Of a stretch of 64,000 nucleotides of DNA, positions 35,801 to 46,560 are shown piece by piece. The stretch comes from Amyelois transitella (taxonomy: Eukaryota; Arthropoda; Insecta; Lepidoptera; Pyralidae). The notes beneath the pieces were generated by a model. It was not told the origin of the DNA. It saw nothing but the letters and a program-made list of their open reading frames with translations, and made no database searches. Numbering within the stretch: position 1 is the stretch's first letter; the number at the start of each line of letters is the position of its first letter. A program made the translations under genes and the position numbers. The stretch spans positions 5,727,001-5,791,000 of the forward strand of contig NC_083509.1 in the NCBI RefSeq assembly GCF_032362555.1, read 5' to 3'.

Positions 35801-38800
35801 GCCAAATGAACAAGAGAACAATACTAACCCACAAAGCCAATTTCCTATCTTAGGAATATGATCCTTAAACACCAACGCCGCCGTGACGTACGTATCTGCC
35901 AACAGATGCCTGTTTCCTGCGACCTCCGCTAAGTTCACAGCTTGCAATGCGAGGAGTATGCGCTCGCTTCGCCCCCGGTCTGAGGACAAGATGGCCAGTT
36001 GCGCTAGACGATGCGAGACGCCCGCCACTTCAGCTGCCCAGTGTTGAGTTGCTCTTCTTGCCGGACTGATTAGGTAAAAATGTCGTCGTGTATTATCTAT
36101 CGCTATGTAGTGAAAATAATGATGATTTTCTCATATTTTAAGAATATATACGTACTTTTTGTGTTCAGTTACATGGTGTGGATTCGACATTGACAAAAAT
36201 TTGTTTTCAATCAACAAATGATGGCACATTTATTTTTTGAATCCATATCCAGGACTTGATTGAAAAGAGCCTTTCATACAGGAAATATAGCCTTCTTCTT
36301 AAAGGGGCTAGCAGCCTGTCGATAGCAACATTAGGCCATACAGCAGACCATAGCCTTTTCAGCCTTTTCGAGACAGATGGATCAATCTCCACCGCAAATA
36401 ATGTAATATAGATATGATTTATGTATGTATGGCCTTTATGGAATGTGTTAAATAAGTAGACCAAATTGTTGACTGTAAAAACTGCCATGCGTGCCCAAGA
36501 AAAAGTAACGGGCGTCTGCAAGAGCTTCAGATTTCTTAAAGTTAATTTGATAACTTGAAGGGATTTAATTCAAACTTTCTTTAAAAGTTTCATTCATTTT
36601 TAAACAAGATAAAATACCTGTCACTCCACAAATCGCCAGCCCTACGTGCAAGGAAGCCGCCGAACGGTAACCGTTGTAGTATTTGACGTAATATAGCTGA
36701 TATCAAAGCCGTGTACTTCGCACGCCCTTGACTTCTCGCTTGTACGCTTTTTCCACATACTGCTAACGCTCGATGGAACTCCAACTGGGCATTCGTCGTA
36801 TCATCCTGGAAAGTCAAATGTTATCTTTTGTAATTTGTATTAATGCATTAACTGTCTCCCTCTCTCATCTTTATGTGATCACAGTAGCAGGCCATTCCAC
36901 TTCGTGATCTGGAGTTTACTTTCCTACATTTATCATTCCACTTTGTCTTTGTACTACAATAATTCAACATTCATTTTTATTTATTTATTTATAAAAATAA
37001 AAATAAGTTATACCTTAAAAAAATAAGTAGTGTCTAAAAGACACAATAAAAATGAATCATTATAAATTTAAAAAAAAACTGTATTTATTTACCTTTTTCA
37101 AGAATTCTTGAGCTTGTCGTTTGTGTTTGTAAAATATTCCTGCCTCTTTGGATTGTGATTTGGGTACTGAATCACCATAAACAAGCAACTTGACGAGACA
37201 TCCGCCGAGGATAATAAAGTTCACCAAGTAAATGAAAAATGTGTTGAAGAACCATGCTGCCAAAGATCCAGTACTATAGCCTTAAACATAACAAGATTTT
37301 TCAGATGAGATGTAGTTAGTAATGATACACATTCTTCTTTGTGGTAATGTTTTAAGTTGATATTATTTCTTGTGCATCAATTTACAGTTAACAAAAAAAT
37401 GTTAAGGACAGAAGTCGTAGAATAATCATACCATTATCATTATCTGCTAAAATCCTTCTATGGTCTACTCGTGCAGAGAAGTCCTTCGATGTTGACTCGG
37501 ATGTAAAACTTCCAAAGAAGGCACTAAAAGGGTTGAAGGCTATGAGGCCGACCATAAAAGCGCATAATGCCAAGCGTGAATGGTCTCCCATTCCCATTAC
37601 CACTTTTGAATATTTCTCTTCTACCTAAAAATTTTAAAATTAATTTAGATTAATGTGATTTTATACTTTGAATTTTATGAACACATGATAATTTTTATCT
37701 GTCTTAATGCATGTCAAGGGATTACTGAAATTAAAAGCAACAGAGTAGGACCTACTTATATAGCACCACGGATTTTACCATTCAACTCAATGCCTAATCA
37801 CTGCTAAATATGTTTAAAAATTCTGCTTGTCCATTGATGCATTAGATGATTTTTGTTGTCCAAAAGTATGTATAAGTAAGTACAGTCCACTAAACACTTA
37901 TCTGAATAACAAACCTTGTATTCTGGAGAAGATGGTGAATCACTATCCAAACCATGAGGTGATGGATAAGGTGAGGAGATGTCGCTGTGTGGAGGTGTGT
38001 AAGCTCCCTCAAATGTGGGTTCTTTCACACCAGACTTTTGGCATGTCAGTTTGAGAGCCATATTCTCTTGCTTCAATCTAGCATTCTGGTTCTGTAGATA
38101 CTTGATGTAATCTATTGTTTTCCTTAATATTGCTGATTTGTTTAACTGTAAAATGTATGTATTTATCTTGTTTAATGTTTTTTTTAAATATATATGGTAC
38201 AAATAACATAGATCGAGTTAGGCTCGAAGAAGTTTGAGACTTGTGTCAAAGTTTTCAAATCTTACAAAATTAGATAATTGAATTTAAAACAGCCAACCTA
38301 TGATATGTTTATACAAAGGAACCTCCAAATATTTAACTTATGTTTTTAGTTTATCTGTAAAAACAAAATCTCACCTTAGCATCCTCCCCAACAAGCATGT
38401 TTTTCAGTTCTATAATCCTGTCATTAATACTTGTGCGATACCTTCTCTCGATTGCATTATGGGCACTCCTCTTTACCTCTTTTACCTTCGGTGGTCCAAT
38501 GTTGGGTGCCTGACTGAGTGCTATTTTGTCTCCCTCAAGAACTACTGGTATACCAGTTGTGAGCAAGGCTGGTCCATTATTACTGGTAAAAAATGTGTGT
38601 ATTGGTCTACTTTCTGACTTTGCATTTGTAATTATGTTTTGTGCTGTTCCTGAAAGACCATTAATTCTATACATTAGGCATATCACTCTAAAAAAGAAAT
38701 TTTTAATTTCAGAAATTAATGGTATAAATGTTTTGCTAAAGCAATTTACGGATCCATAATAAGTAAGTTTATTGGGTATTTGTTAGTTGGTAACTGTTAC

Positions 38801-39672
38801 TGTCTTACATTAAAGATAAATTATAAAGAAATTGTTTGATATACATAATTTCTTATTGGAAACTGTTTTCAAATTCATTTAAAATCTGTACCTTGTACTG
38901 GGGCACTTGTATACATCAATGTTTGTGTCTCAGGATTAATTATTTTCGACTGCAATATTACTGGAGAAAAGTTTGCATCACTCTTTAAAATCAATGGAGT
39001 AACTCCTTTCGTATTATTTTGAAGTAGCAAAGGCTGGGTAGGCTGTGGAGTTTGTTTAGTTTGCTTCAATTGTTGAACTCCATCTAACTGCACAAGGGAA
39101 CCTCTACCATCAGAAAGCTGGTGAAGGGTACCAGGAGCTAAATTAACATACACAGGACTCTGTACAACCTGCTGGACGATCATAGGTGTCTGAGTAGGCA
39201 TCCTTCTCTGTCCATGTTTATTTAGATCAGGTGATGGTGTACTTTCAGTTTTAGGCCTCAAAGTATATCCTTCCTCTCGGCCATAAACTCCCTGAACAGG
39301 GCTCGATTTTGCACTAGGCGAGTTTTGCGGAGATTGCTTAACAGTATGCGAGAATTGAGAAAAAAGAGGATTTCCAGTGCTGCTTGAATATGGAGATGCC
39401 TGAGAGTTTGTAGGACTTTCAGATTTAATCGAAGTGTCTACGCTTAGTAATCCTGAATCGCTGTCGACTGCAGTTAACTCTTCTTCGAGTTTTCTCATGA
39501 AATCCCCATCACAACTATTGAGAAAGTCTGCAAATTAAATTATTAAGTGAGTAACCAAGTGTGTAAAGTGATGAAATAATTGCGTATTAACGAAAAGCAT
39601 CTTACCTTCAATTTCAGCAATATCGCGTATATTAAACCCTTCTGAATTTGAAAATAATTCGTCTTGCTCCAT
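29837..39672 (-). CDS. SREBP: Sterol regulatory element-binding protein (SREBP), 16 coding exons
   Basis: A membrane-bound bHLH-zip activator of lipid-synthesis genes. In the ER it binds SCAP through its C-terminus, then is cut in the Golgi by S1P and S2P. Coding exons: 39606-39672, 38892-39527, 38375-38649, 37915-38145, 37432-37624, 37093-37280, 36618-36805, 35829-36065, 35026-35221, 34424-34559, 33763-33913, 33234-33333, 32593-32670, 30999-31148, 30399-30534 and 29837-30054. All phases agree; 3180 nt give 1059 aa. Domains: acidic activation region 1-32 (MEQDELFSN...), Ser/Gln/Pro-rich linker, bHLH from about 294 ([10 protein letters not shown] with the SREBP-specific Tyr305), zipper to about 365, TM1 about 421-440 after DHSR, TM2 about 475-501, and the regulatory domain to 1059. 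Leu423-Cys424 fits the S2P site and RRIL (459-462, RxxL) fits S1P. Exon 3 has a second in-frame acceptor at 38685 (12 more residues). Exon 9 has the weakest acceptor. Confidence 0.95.
30061..30104 (+). repeat. Repeat A fragment abutting the last SREBP exon
   Basis: 'tagacagagccaacagtctt' and 'actgaaagaccacgt' are the repeat A core, truncated. The fragment ends 6 nt from the acceptor of the terminal SREBP exon (AG at 30055-30056). Read on the minus strand it supplies the pyrimidine-rich 'ttggctctgtctat' immediately before ATTCCAG. Confidence 0.8.
31288..31343. repeat. Perfect inverted repeat, 25-bp arms, in SREBP intron 13
   Basis: Arms 31288-31312 and 31319-31343 are exact reverse complements separated by 'ataaaa'. 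The arm contains 'catctcttagaagtcattag'. It lies in the intron between the exons at 32593-32670 and 30999-31148. The transcript would form an uninterrupted 25-bp duplex, without the mismatches usual in microRNA precursors. Confidence 0.93.
32990..33160 (-). repeat. Unnamed dispersed repeat in SREBP intron 12
   Basis: It matches, inverted, the fragment at 15760-15860. It contains 'ggtgggagaagcttcgtg', a short palindrome CCTGAATT...AATTCAGG and 'gatcctggtgcacctcgg'. The family is not recognised. It lies between SREBP exons 12 and 13. Confidence 0.5.
34126..34390 (+). repeat. Repeat A copy in SREBP intron 10
   Basis: Nearly complete: 'cacgtctatatcccttgcgg', 'gacagagccaacagtctcg', 'ttcagctgtttggcttc', 'gcccatcgcctacaagagg', 'atggagtggctctattct' and 'gtgccggaaaccggc'. 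It carries a small internal duplication around 'catgatgg' (34212-34241). It ends about 30 nt from the exon 10 donor at 34423. Confidence 0.8.
35350..35540 (+). mobile_element. Decayed Helitron internal unit in SREBP intron 8
   Basis: It resembles the internal unit of the Helitron at 19654-20988: 'tttccaaaaatactttctta', 'ccgaatttcatacttatcgg' and 'cctagtagttttcgaaat'. It starts with 'gcggttccgcccgtgtaac'. Ends are not resolved. An imperfect inverted repeat lies just beyond (about 35656-35715). Confidence 0.5.
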
Positions 39673-39860
39673 AGTTGTATATAATCATTTAAAAATAAAT
39701 AAAAATAAAGAACAGCACAAACTACGATCTTGTTTATGTTTTTTGGCAGTTCAGAAACTTTGACATCTGCTGATCTTTATCCACCAATGAAATTACAAAG
39801 AAATATGGTACGATATTACGTCACCTTAAGGTGCGTTCAATGGCAAGAAGTATTTTCCTG
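39673..39860 (-). promoter_or_regulatory. SREBP 5' UTR and proximal promoter
   Basis: Directly upstream of the SREBP ATG (minus sense). A CCAAT-type box (minus strand ATTGG, in 'tccaccaatgaaa', about 39780-39790) and a CRE-like TGACGTAA (plus 'attacgtcac', about 39813-39822) lie close together, without a TATA box. NF-Y plus CREB-like sites are known co-sites in SREBP-regulated promoters generally. Use here is inference. Confidence 0.45.
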
Positions 39861-40640
39861 TAAAATTTTAATTTACTAAGCATCTTGAATTCGATTCTTT
39901 TATTTTCTCTTCCTTTCTGGTAAAGTCAGAATTTACTTTGTGAAATGTACCATTTTGATAACAAAATAAAATATTCGCATACAAAATATTATTGAGTTAA
40001 ACGCCATCTTTAGATATTAGGAGAAACTAAAATAAGTTTTTCTTATTCAGTCGCCCTCTTTTGCTGAGAAGGAGTATTTAAAACACCTAATGTGTATAGT
40101 ACACTAGTTTGTCGCCATCTGTTGTGGAGAAGTTATAATTTGTTTTATATCGATAGACGCAGAGGGCGTTGGCTAAATGTTAATTCGAATTCGTAAAAGA
40201 AGAGTAAAGGTTTGTATTTGTTTGTTGTACGATTATCGTACAACAAACAAATACAAACTATTATATTGTAATATTTATTTGTTATATTAGGACATTATGT
40301 TAAAAAATCATTATAATTAACTGCAGTACGGTTAAAGAATAGAGTCTAATTAAAGTTACTTGATTTTAAATTATGGTAAAAAAAAGTTCCATGCTATTCT
40401 GGCAGGGAAGAAAAAATATAATAGTAAGTATATCCGTCGTTTCTCTTCCCAGACTGCAAAAGTCTATCAAGCGAAATGCATATTGACTCTTTCATAAGGC
40501 TTCGGGCAAACAAAGTCACTTTTTCTGAATGTGTAATTTCCAGTCTTGCGATTATTAGCTCTGTCTATCGCGGTCTATCTACGACTGTTACGGAAACCAA
40601 TATTGAATACTTATTTGTTAGAACTACGAGTGTCGTATGT
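39861..40640. other. Spacer upstream of SREBP
   Basis: No gene recognised. It contains two CGCCATCT motifs (40002, 40113) and a long palindrome (see the entry at 40210). The rest is AT-rich. Confidence 0.4.
40210..40258. repeat. Near-perfect palindrome, 24-bp arms, 1-nt centre
   Basis: Arms 40210-40233 and 40235-40258 are exact reverse complements around a single T. The left arm contains 'gtatttgtttgttgtacgat'. It lies about 540 bp upstream of the SREBP start codon. No target duplication or transposon end is evident. Confidence 0.93.
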
Positions 40641-40644
40641 GCCA

Positions 40645-40800
40645 AATGACTTCCGGCACTTTAGAATAGGACCACTCTATTTCTTTCTCTTGTATGTCGT
40701 AAAAGGCGATTAAAGGAAAGGATTCTTCTTTTAGGCAATGCAGGCTAGCCTAATAACCTTCAATTTTAGCCATGTGGGATAAAGACGTGATTACGTGATT
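40645..40800 (-). repeat. Repeat A copy, inverted
   Basis: 'cttccggcactttagaatag', 'gaccactctatttctttctc' and 'gtcgtaaaaggcgattaaag' are the reverse complement of the repeat A 3' half. The 5' half is decayed ('gataaagacgtgattacg'). Confidence 0.75.
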
Positions 40801-43181
40801 ATACCTATGTATCATGACGTGTACGGGTATGTACCAGTATTGCTTCTTGTAGCATCTACGATTGTTACGGAATAAAATATTGAATAAAAAATACTTTATA
40901 AATTATTTTAATGTAGGTAATTTTCTTTCCTTTATATACCTTTTTTGTTTCATTATATTTACTAGTGATCGGCTTAGTTAGGGTTACTTTTATGTATATA
41001 AAAACCTTCCTCAGAAAACCCACATTTCAAATACCTAGGAACCAAATCCGCCCACAACTTTCCTAGATTAGCGCGCATACATACAGAAATAGAAAAAAAA
41101 GGGAACTTTCTAGTATGTAGTATGTCTGTCTGGACCAAATGTAGGACCCATAGGGTTATTTCTCTGTTTGGATAGAGTTGTTTTAGGTTTCAATGACCTA
41201 TTGTTGGATATCAGTCGGAATGCACATTCGGTCCTTGAACCTCCTAGTGGTCACAGTAGTATTATTAAAGCTCATCGCTGGGTTTGCAATGTTAGTTGAT
41301 TTAACTCCCACTCGATAAAAAAAGGGTGTTGTATAAATATTTAAACATAATAGATAGTAAACGTTTATTTTATATTTATAACATTATATTATTTGTAAAT
41401 ATAGAGTTCTTATAATATATAGGTACGAGATAAACATACTCGATCTAATATAACTTAGACGTGTCGATACATTAGCCAACTACATAAAGTTACAATACGA
41501 TATTTGCATTCACAACTGAAGTGGCAGTGCTAGTGCAAAAATCATACTTAATAATATATATCTATAGGCACAAAAGTGGGTATATATAATTACATAACAT
41601 CTGATTAAACAAAACTGTGAGGTACAAAGATTCAGCATGGCAGGCACTACGATGAGGATATGTTACATCAAAAACTTTACTTAATATAAATTATCCTTAC
41701 TCATTAACACAGAGCACGGCGTGCATCTACTGGAATGTCCTAAAATTACGTCTTGATTAAAACAAACAAAGGCACAACTCAGTGAGACCTCAAGTGTAGC
41801 TTCTACACACTCATTACGTGATTCAACCTTATTAATTTAACATATGCATACCTACTAAATTAGATATTGTATCTATGGCATTTTCCAACTAGACTAAAGT
41901 AACAAATCAGTCTTCCAAGCAATTAAAAATAATAAGTGGTATTATTACATTAAACTTAAACAGTTTTATAAAAAATAACGTATATTTCTTAGGAATTAAC
42001 GAAGGTAGATTATAAAAATGATAGATGAGAACAATAGCTAGGTAATATATTGTGGTCATTGGTATTACAGAATAAAGTGATTTTCAAACCCCACTCTACA
42101 ACGAAGACTCTGTGCTACTTTGTTTCTTACATTATATGTATGTAGTACAATATAAATATACAGTAATACATTATGTCAAATTTACAACAAAAATAATATT
42201 ATGTCTCTTATTAGATGTCAAAGCATTACACTCATACTAATTAACTAACTTATTATAACATATAGTTTCATTGATTTAGTTACGTATAACAACGAATTGC
42301 GACGAAATTTCTGTCCGTAAATTTAAGTCCTAGATAGTAATTACAAAAAGACATTGAGCATTTTACTAAGTGTTATCAATGAAATCTCCTTAATTTCTAA
42401 TAAGAACGACCGTGCTTGTGCAAAATAATTTATGTAATGAATAAGTGAGCACTACTAGGATAAATTGGAACAATAGATAAACAATTATTATGGCAATCGT
42501 AAATAGAAACCCGTAAACATTCGAACACATTTTAAGTAACATTAATATTTTAATTGATAGATAAGTCGCTATTCGCAGTGACATGAGCGTCGCGCGTCGC
42601 ACGCTCATATCGGTCTGTCTGCGGATGCGCATCTTAATGTTGATCGCATTCCCTAATAGACTGCCCGAGTATGAGGCTGAGTGCGACGCGGAGGACTAGA
42701 GATGAGCTGAGTAGCGAGCGTGAGGTAGTAGCGGTTCAGTCTATAAACATCACAGTCGCGGACAACAAATTGCACAATAACTCTTGTAGGCGGACCAGCA
42801 CGCCTTCCTTCTTCGAGGTCCTATACAGTTACCGCTCCAACACATACACCTAATTAAAGCTAACCTATTCGCTATTCCATTAACAGACATAAATGTTATA
42901 AAACAAAAAAGAAGAAAGAAAACAAAAATCACAAAGGGCACCAACTACCATCAAACGGAAATTTGATTTCGTTTTCAGGTTCATTGATGCAAGAAAATAA
43001 ATAAAGAAAGGTGGAATAAGAGTGGCCGCGGGGCCCATTGCAATAGCCCGGCCGTGACGCCAGGTCAGCGTGGCGTACGCGCGCGGCGCGTCCTACCAAT
43101 ACACTAATATGTGACTTACTACTAACTTTGTACGCCTAAGTCAGTCTTTTTGAATGTTCTCTTTCAATGCAAGATGATCGT
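40801..43181 (-). other. Probable 3' UTR of the BTB-psq gene and spacer
   Basis: The BTB-psq stop is at 43182-43184, so the sequence to its left is 3' UTR in minus sense. Candidate poly(A) signals (TTTATT on plus) occur around 41363. The ~1.8 kb to that point is AT-rich with a few denser islands (42580-42740, 43020-43110), normal for long regulatory UTRs. Open frames at 42390, 42671 and 42750 show no conserved signature. Confidence 0.4.
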
Positions 43182-44672
43182 TCAATCTCTATCGCTACTA
43201 CAATCTAATGCAAAGTTCCGTGGAGGCACAATCACTCCTGATGGGGGTTCTACATCGCGGCGACGAGAAATTGATAAATCTTCTACATGATCGTCGTCAG
43301 GCGGTGGCGTCCGAGGAGACTCCGAAGACGACCGAGGTGGAGACCTGGGAGTGAGAGCCGCGTGTGCGGCTGCAGCCAAGGCCATAGCGTGAAGCGCTTC
43401 TCTACCACCGTCTCGGGTCGCCCCCTCTAATGCTTGTTGCAGAAATGATGGATCAATAAGAGGTGTTGCTGGAGGTACATCATCTCCTCCTGTTCCACTT
43501 AAGCCGTATGGGAACGCGGCACCATTAGTTTCTCTTTTCACTCCACGACTCATTGGCCGACTAGTCGTAATACCAAGTTTCTTAACTTTATCATATAACG
43601 TGCGAGAAGGAACGCCATATTTTCGAGAGGCTTGAAGTGCACTCATACCATTTCTTACACATTCAATTGCAGACATAATATCGGATCTAGTGTATTGTTT
43701 ATATCTTTTCCATTCTGGTTTTTGTTGAGGCGGAACATAAGGCGCCAATCCAGTTCTGACGTCTTGTTGGAAATTAGTTGGTGGCGAAGAGGGATGGAAA
43801 CTGCGATTGCTGTCATCTTCAAAGGACCGCTCTGTGTACGGGGAATGTGCATCTTCCGATCTATCTGATCTATTGTAGTGAGGAGAAGATGCACGTGACG
43901 ACAATCTGCGAGGACGGTAGTCAAATGCGCGTTGCGGGCTCGAAGCTCGTTCCGATTCATGTGCAGATCCGTTAGAATGCAAACGAGGAGGGACTTGCTG
44001 GTTGACTGGGTGACATACTAGGGACATGGGCTGAGAGGAATCTATAGAAGTATGTTGAGCTAATACATTTCTCAAGATGGGTGTGTCTCGGGTGGCGAGC
44101 ATACTGGATAGTTTCTTTCGCTTTAAAGGATTCATGTCGACAGACTCGTAAGCCGCAGAAAGAACAGGGGCTGCGGGTGGAGGAGGCCAGCGAGACGGCG
44201 GCGCCGGCGCTGGTGGAGACACGCTGGAGGGCGCGGCCGGCACCACGCGCGGCGGCGAAGTCGCGGAGTTGCGGTCGTTCGCGCCGGGCCGCCTACGCAG
44301 CTCCGTCATGTCAAACAACCCCTTCACTTCTAGTTGCTCGGCCACCTTCATGATGCGTGGGATTTGAGCTTGTGTTACGTTCACCTCTCCTGTATACATA
44401 TATTCGAGGAGAGCGCGCATCTCGAAATCTTTTACTCCTGGGAAAAGTATACTGCAGTGATCCATGGGCACGTCGGCCAAAATTGATTGAAAATATGGCG
44501 AATTGGCAGCCAACACCACTCGGTGAGCCTTGAAGGTAACTTGGTCGTCAACAACCAAGGTGCAGTCAACATATGTCTCTACCTTAATCAATGCCTCTAA
44601 AATTTCCACCAGGTTCGTTTTATGGTGGTTCCATTTTAAACAGAACGTTTGTTGTCCTTCACTGCTCCCCAT
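43182..44672 (-). CDS. BTB/POZ and Pipsqueak (HTH_psq) domain transcription factor
   Basis: A 496-aa nuclear DNA-binding protein from one coding exon. The ATG (44670-44672, context AAAAATGG) lies shortly after a splice acceptor (TTTCACAG, exon from 44689). Residues about 8-122 form a BTB dimerisation domain (FCLKWNHHKTNLVEIL, KAHRVVLAANSPYF, LLEYMYTGEVNV). A Pro/Ala/Ser-rich linker, a PLKRKK nuclear-localisation-like motif (about 182-187) and a Ser/Arg-rich stretch follow. A single psq helix-turn-helix lies at about 322-368 (KRYKQYTRSDIMSAIECVRN, ALQASRKYGVPSRTLYDKVK). Near the C-terminus VEDLS resembles a CtBP-binding PxDLS motif. The BTB-psq family includes insect Bric-a-brac and Pipsqueak; I cannot assign the orthologue. 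Codon GC is high in the linker. Confidence 0.93.
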   Translation of the reverse strand: MGSSEGQQTFCLKWNHHKTNLVEILEALIKVETYVDCTLVVDDQVTFKAHRVVLAANSPYFQSILADVPMDHCSILFPGVKDFEMRALLEYMYTGEVNVTQAQIPRIMKVAEQLEVKGLFDMTELRRRPGANDRNSATSPPRVVPAAPSSVSPPAPAPPSRWPPPPAAPVLSAAYESVDMNPLKRKKLSSMLATRDTPILRNVLAQHTSIDSSQPMSLVCHPVNQQVPPRLHSNGSAHESERASSPQRAFDYRPRRLSSRASSPHYNRSDRSEDAHSPYTERSFEDDSNRSFHPSSPPTNFQQDVRTGLAPYVPPQQKPEWKRYKQYTRSDIMSAIECVRNGMSALQASRKYGVPSRTLYDKVKKLGITTSRPMSRGVKRETNGAAFPYGLSGTGGDDVPPATPLIDPSFLQQALEGATRDGGREALHAMALAAAAHAALTPRSPPRSSSESPRTPPPDDDHVEDLSISRRRDVEPPSGVIVPPRNFALDCSSDRD

Positions 44673-44689
44673 TTTTCTCAATTGTGATT

Positions 44690-46167
44690 CTGTGAAACAA
44701 AAAGTAAAAATTAAAACATGCCTATGTTGCGAGCATCATGTTAGGAATAATTGGAGTTATTTTAGAAAAAATATTGGTATTTCTTTATAATTATGTTAAC
44801 CCGACCGATCAAATCTACGCAGTGAAGTAACTAGGTATTGACCATACAAAATCGATACAAGTAACTGATCAAAAATTCATCGATGAAATAATTGAAATGT
44901 GAAGAGCAGTAATATAATAAAAATAAGATATAACTGTATATTATTTATTTATCTACTAGCTGATACACGTGACATCCGTGTAAATTTAGAGCTGAATGTA
45001 TAATCATAATAATGTTTTATAATAACTCTGTCTACGCCGTAAGGGTTTAAGTCGTGATCATATAGTAAAAAAAAATCTACGATTTCGTTCACAGTTAACA
45101 GATATTGGATAGACCTTATTAAAAAATTGTCTCAATAGTGCATTGTAGAAATTGATTAAATAAAAAAGCGCCATCTACTGATTAAAATGTATATGTTTTT
45201 ATGGGAATAAAGACATTATTTAAATACTTTTTGTTTTTTTTTTTATTTTACGTGTTGCCGTTTCAATTTATATACGGCTTATTTCCAAAGAACAATTACA
45301 CGGACGAAGACCATATGCAACCATTAAGATAACTAATCAATTAGTTTATTAACTAATCTTAATAAACAAAGCCACTAAGTACATAAATTATCTTCATGTT
45401 AGTACCACATGGATTCGTTATAGTATTTATTGCATACCTATGTATAACACATGAAATAAATACAAATATTTTTAATATATATTTTTAAGTGACACATTTA
45501 TCTAGAAGTAGTGTTTAAAATATTAGTAGGTAACCAGATCAATGAAAATATTAGACAACACTGTAATTTAAACAAATATAGGTAGGAAATCAAAATTTTT
45601 ATCTACAACTTAAATATGAACAATCTCATAAACAAACAACACTCTATACATACCCGGCACAATATCAAAACACGTAGACACGGGATACATTTCGGCGCAC
45701 CACAGACTCCACTGAACTGATATAAGAAATACGCATTCACTGCGTGCAGTGTTCTGTCTAGAGAGCAGTACACCGCGCGCGACCAGGCTACACTGCGGAC
45801 GTCGCCGACCGCCACTACCACACTAAACTGCATGCATCGCCCTTCCCCATTTACATATCACGCTCTGAAGCCCTTCCTCACTGCCAAATTGACTTTTACC
45901 TTTTATTCGGCAGGTAAATCGAAATAGGGGACCGATGAAAGCGAATATGTCCCTTCTTTCCTGTTACCCGTGAATTTAAAACCTTGCATATATAGCCCTT
46001 ATTTGCCACACACCAAAGCATACATTCACGTATCCAAACCAGACTATAAGAAAGTTCGACGCATCTAATACGAACCGTTTTACTCCTTTAAACTTTTTAG
46101 CCGCCTACGAAAGCTACGAAACTCGTAGCACCTCTACGAAGCCTGCAGAAATATTTGTAAAACTCAC
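44690..46167 (-). other. 5' intron of the BTB-psq gene
   Basis: Bounded by the acceptor at 44690 and a candidate donor at 46167. It holds a decayed Helitron 3' end ('actagctgatacacgtgac' from 44955), a CGCCATCT motif at 45169 and otherwise AT-rich sequence. An alternative first exon may lie inside it. Confidence 0.5.
45654..45719 (-). promoter_or_regulatory. Candidate alternative first exon and promoter of the BTB-psq gene
   Basis: On the minus strand a TCAGTT initiator-like sequence (45715-45720) is followed about 65 nt later by a good 5' splice site (GTGCCGG|GTATGT, exon end at 45654). The sequence upstream to about 45840 is GC-rich relative to its surroundings. It would splice to the acceptor at 44690. 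The exon is non-coding if so. This is a prediction from sequence signals only. Confidence 0.45.
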
Positions 46168-46560
46168 CTTCGGTATTTAGATCCAAAAATTGCACGTCAA
46201 AAACGTCGTTCAATAATAGTGTCCTTTAAACTCATCAGAAAAATTTGCACTGGCACATGTAAAAATTCGTCGGGGTTGATTCGCGTTTTTGGGCTACGAG
46301 TTACCCTCGGTGGGGGCGGCGAGCTCTAACGAGCGTCTGGCGATGACTGTCGGGCTGTTGCAGGCCGGGCCCGCGACCGCGGACTCCGCCGCCGCACGCC
46401 CCGCACCTCCTGCGTGCGCTTTTTACGCACGCAGCGTGCCGGAGTGCAGTGCAATTGCTCGCGGGCGAGACGCGCGGGACGCAGCGCGCCAACGAATTGC
46501 AGCGCTGAGGAGGGCGACCGCCTCTGTGTGAGTGACTGCGTATGCGCATCATATGTAGAA
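46168..46560 (-). promoter_or_regulatory. CpG-rich promoter region and candidate 5' non-coding exon
   Basis: A strong donor (CCGAAG|GTGAGTTTTAC) ends a putative exon at 46168. Immediately upstream (about 46290-46560) is the most CpG-rich stretch outside coding exons ('gcgggcgagacgcgcgggac', 'gcgcacctcctgcgtgcgc'-like). I read this as the main promoter and leader of the BTB-psq gene. The several open frames across it run through on both strands because stop codons are GC-poor, and they are not supported. Confidence 0.55.

Noticed and set aside
43632..44353. Plus-strand frames across the BTB-psq gene
   Set aside because: Antisense shadows of the conserved minus-strand coding exon, without domain similarity of their own.
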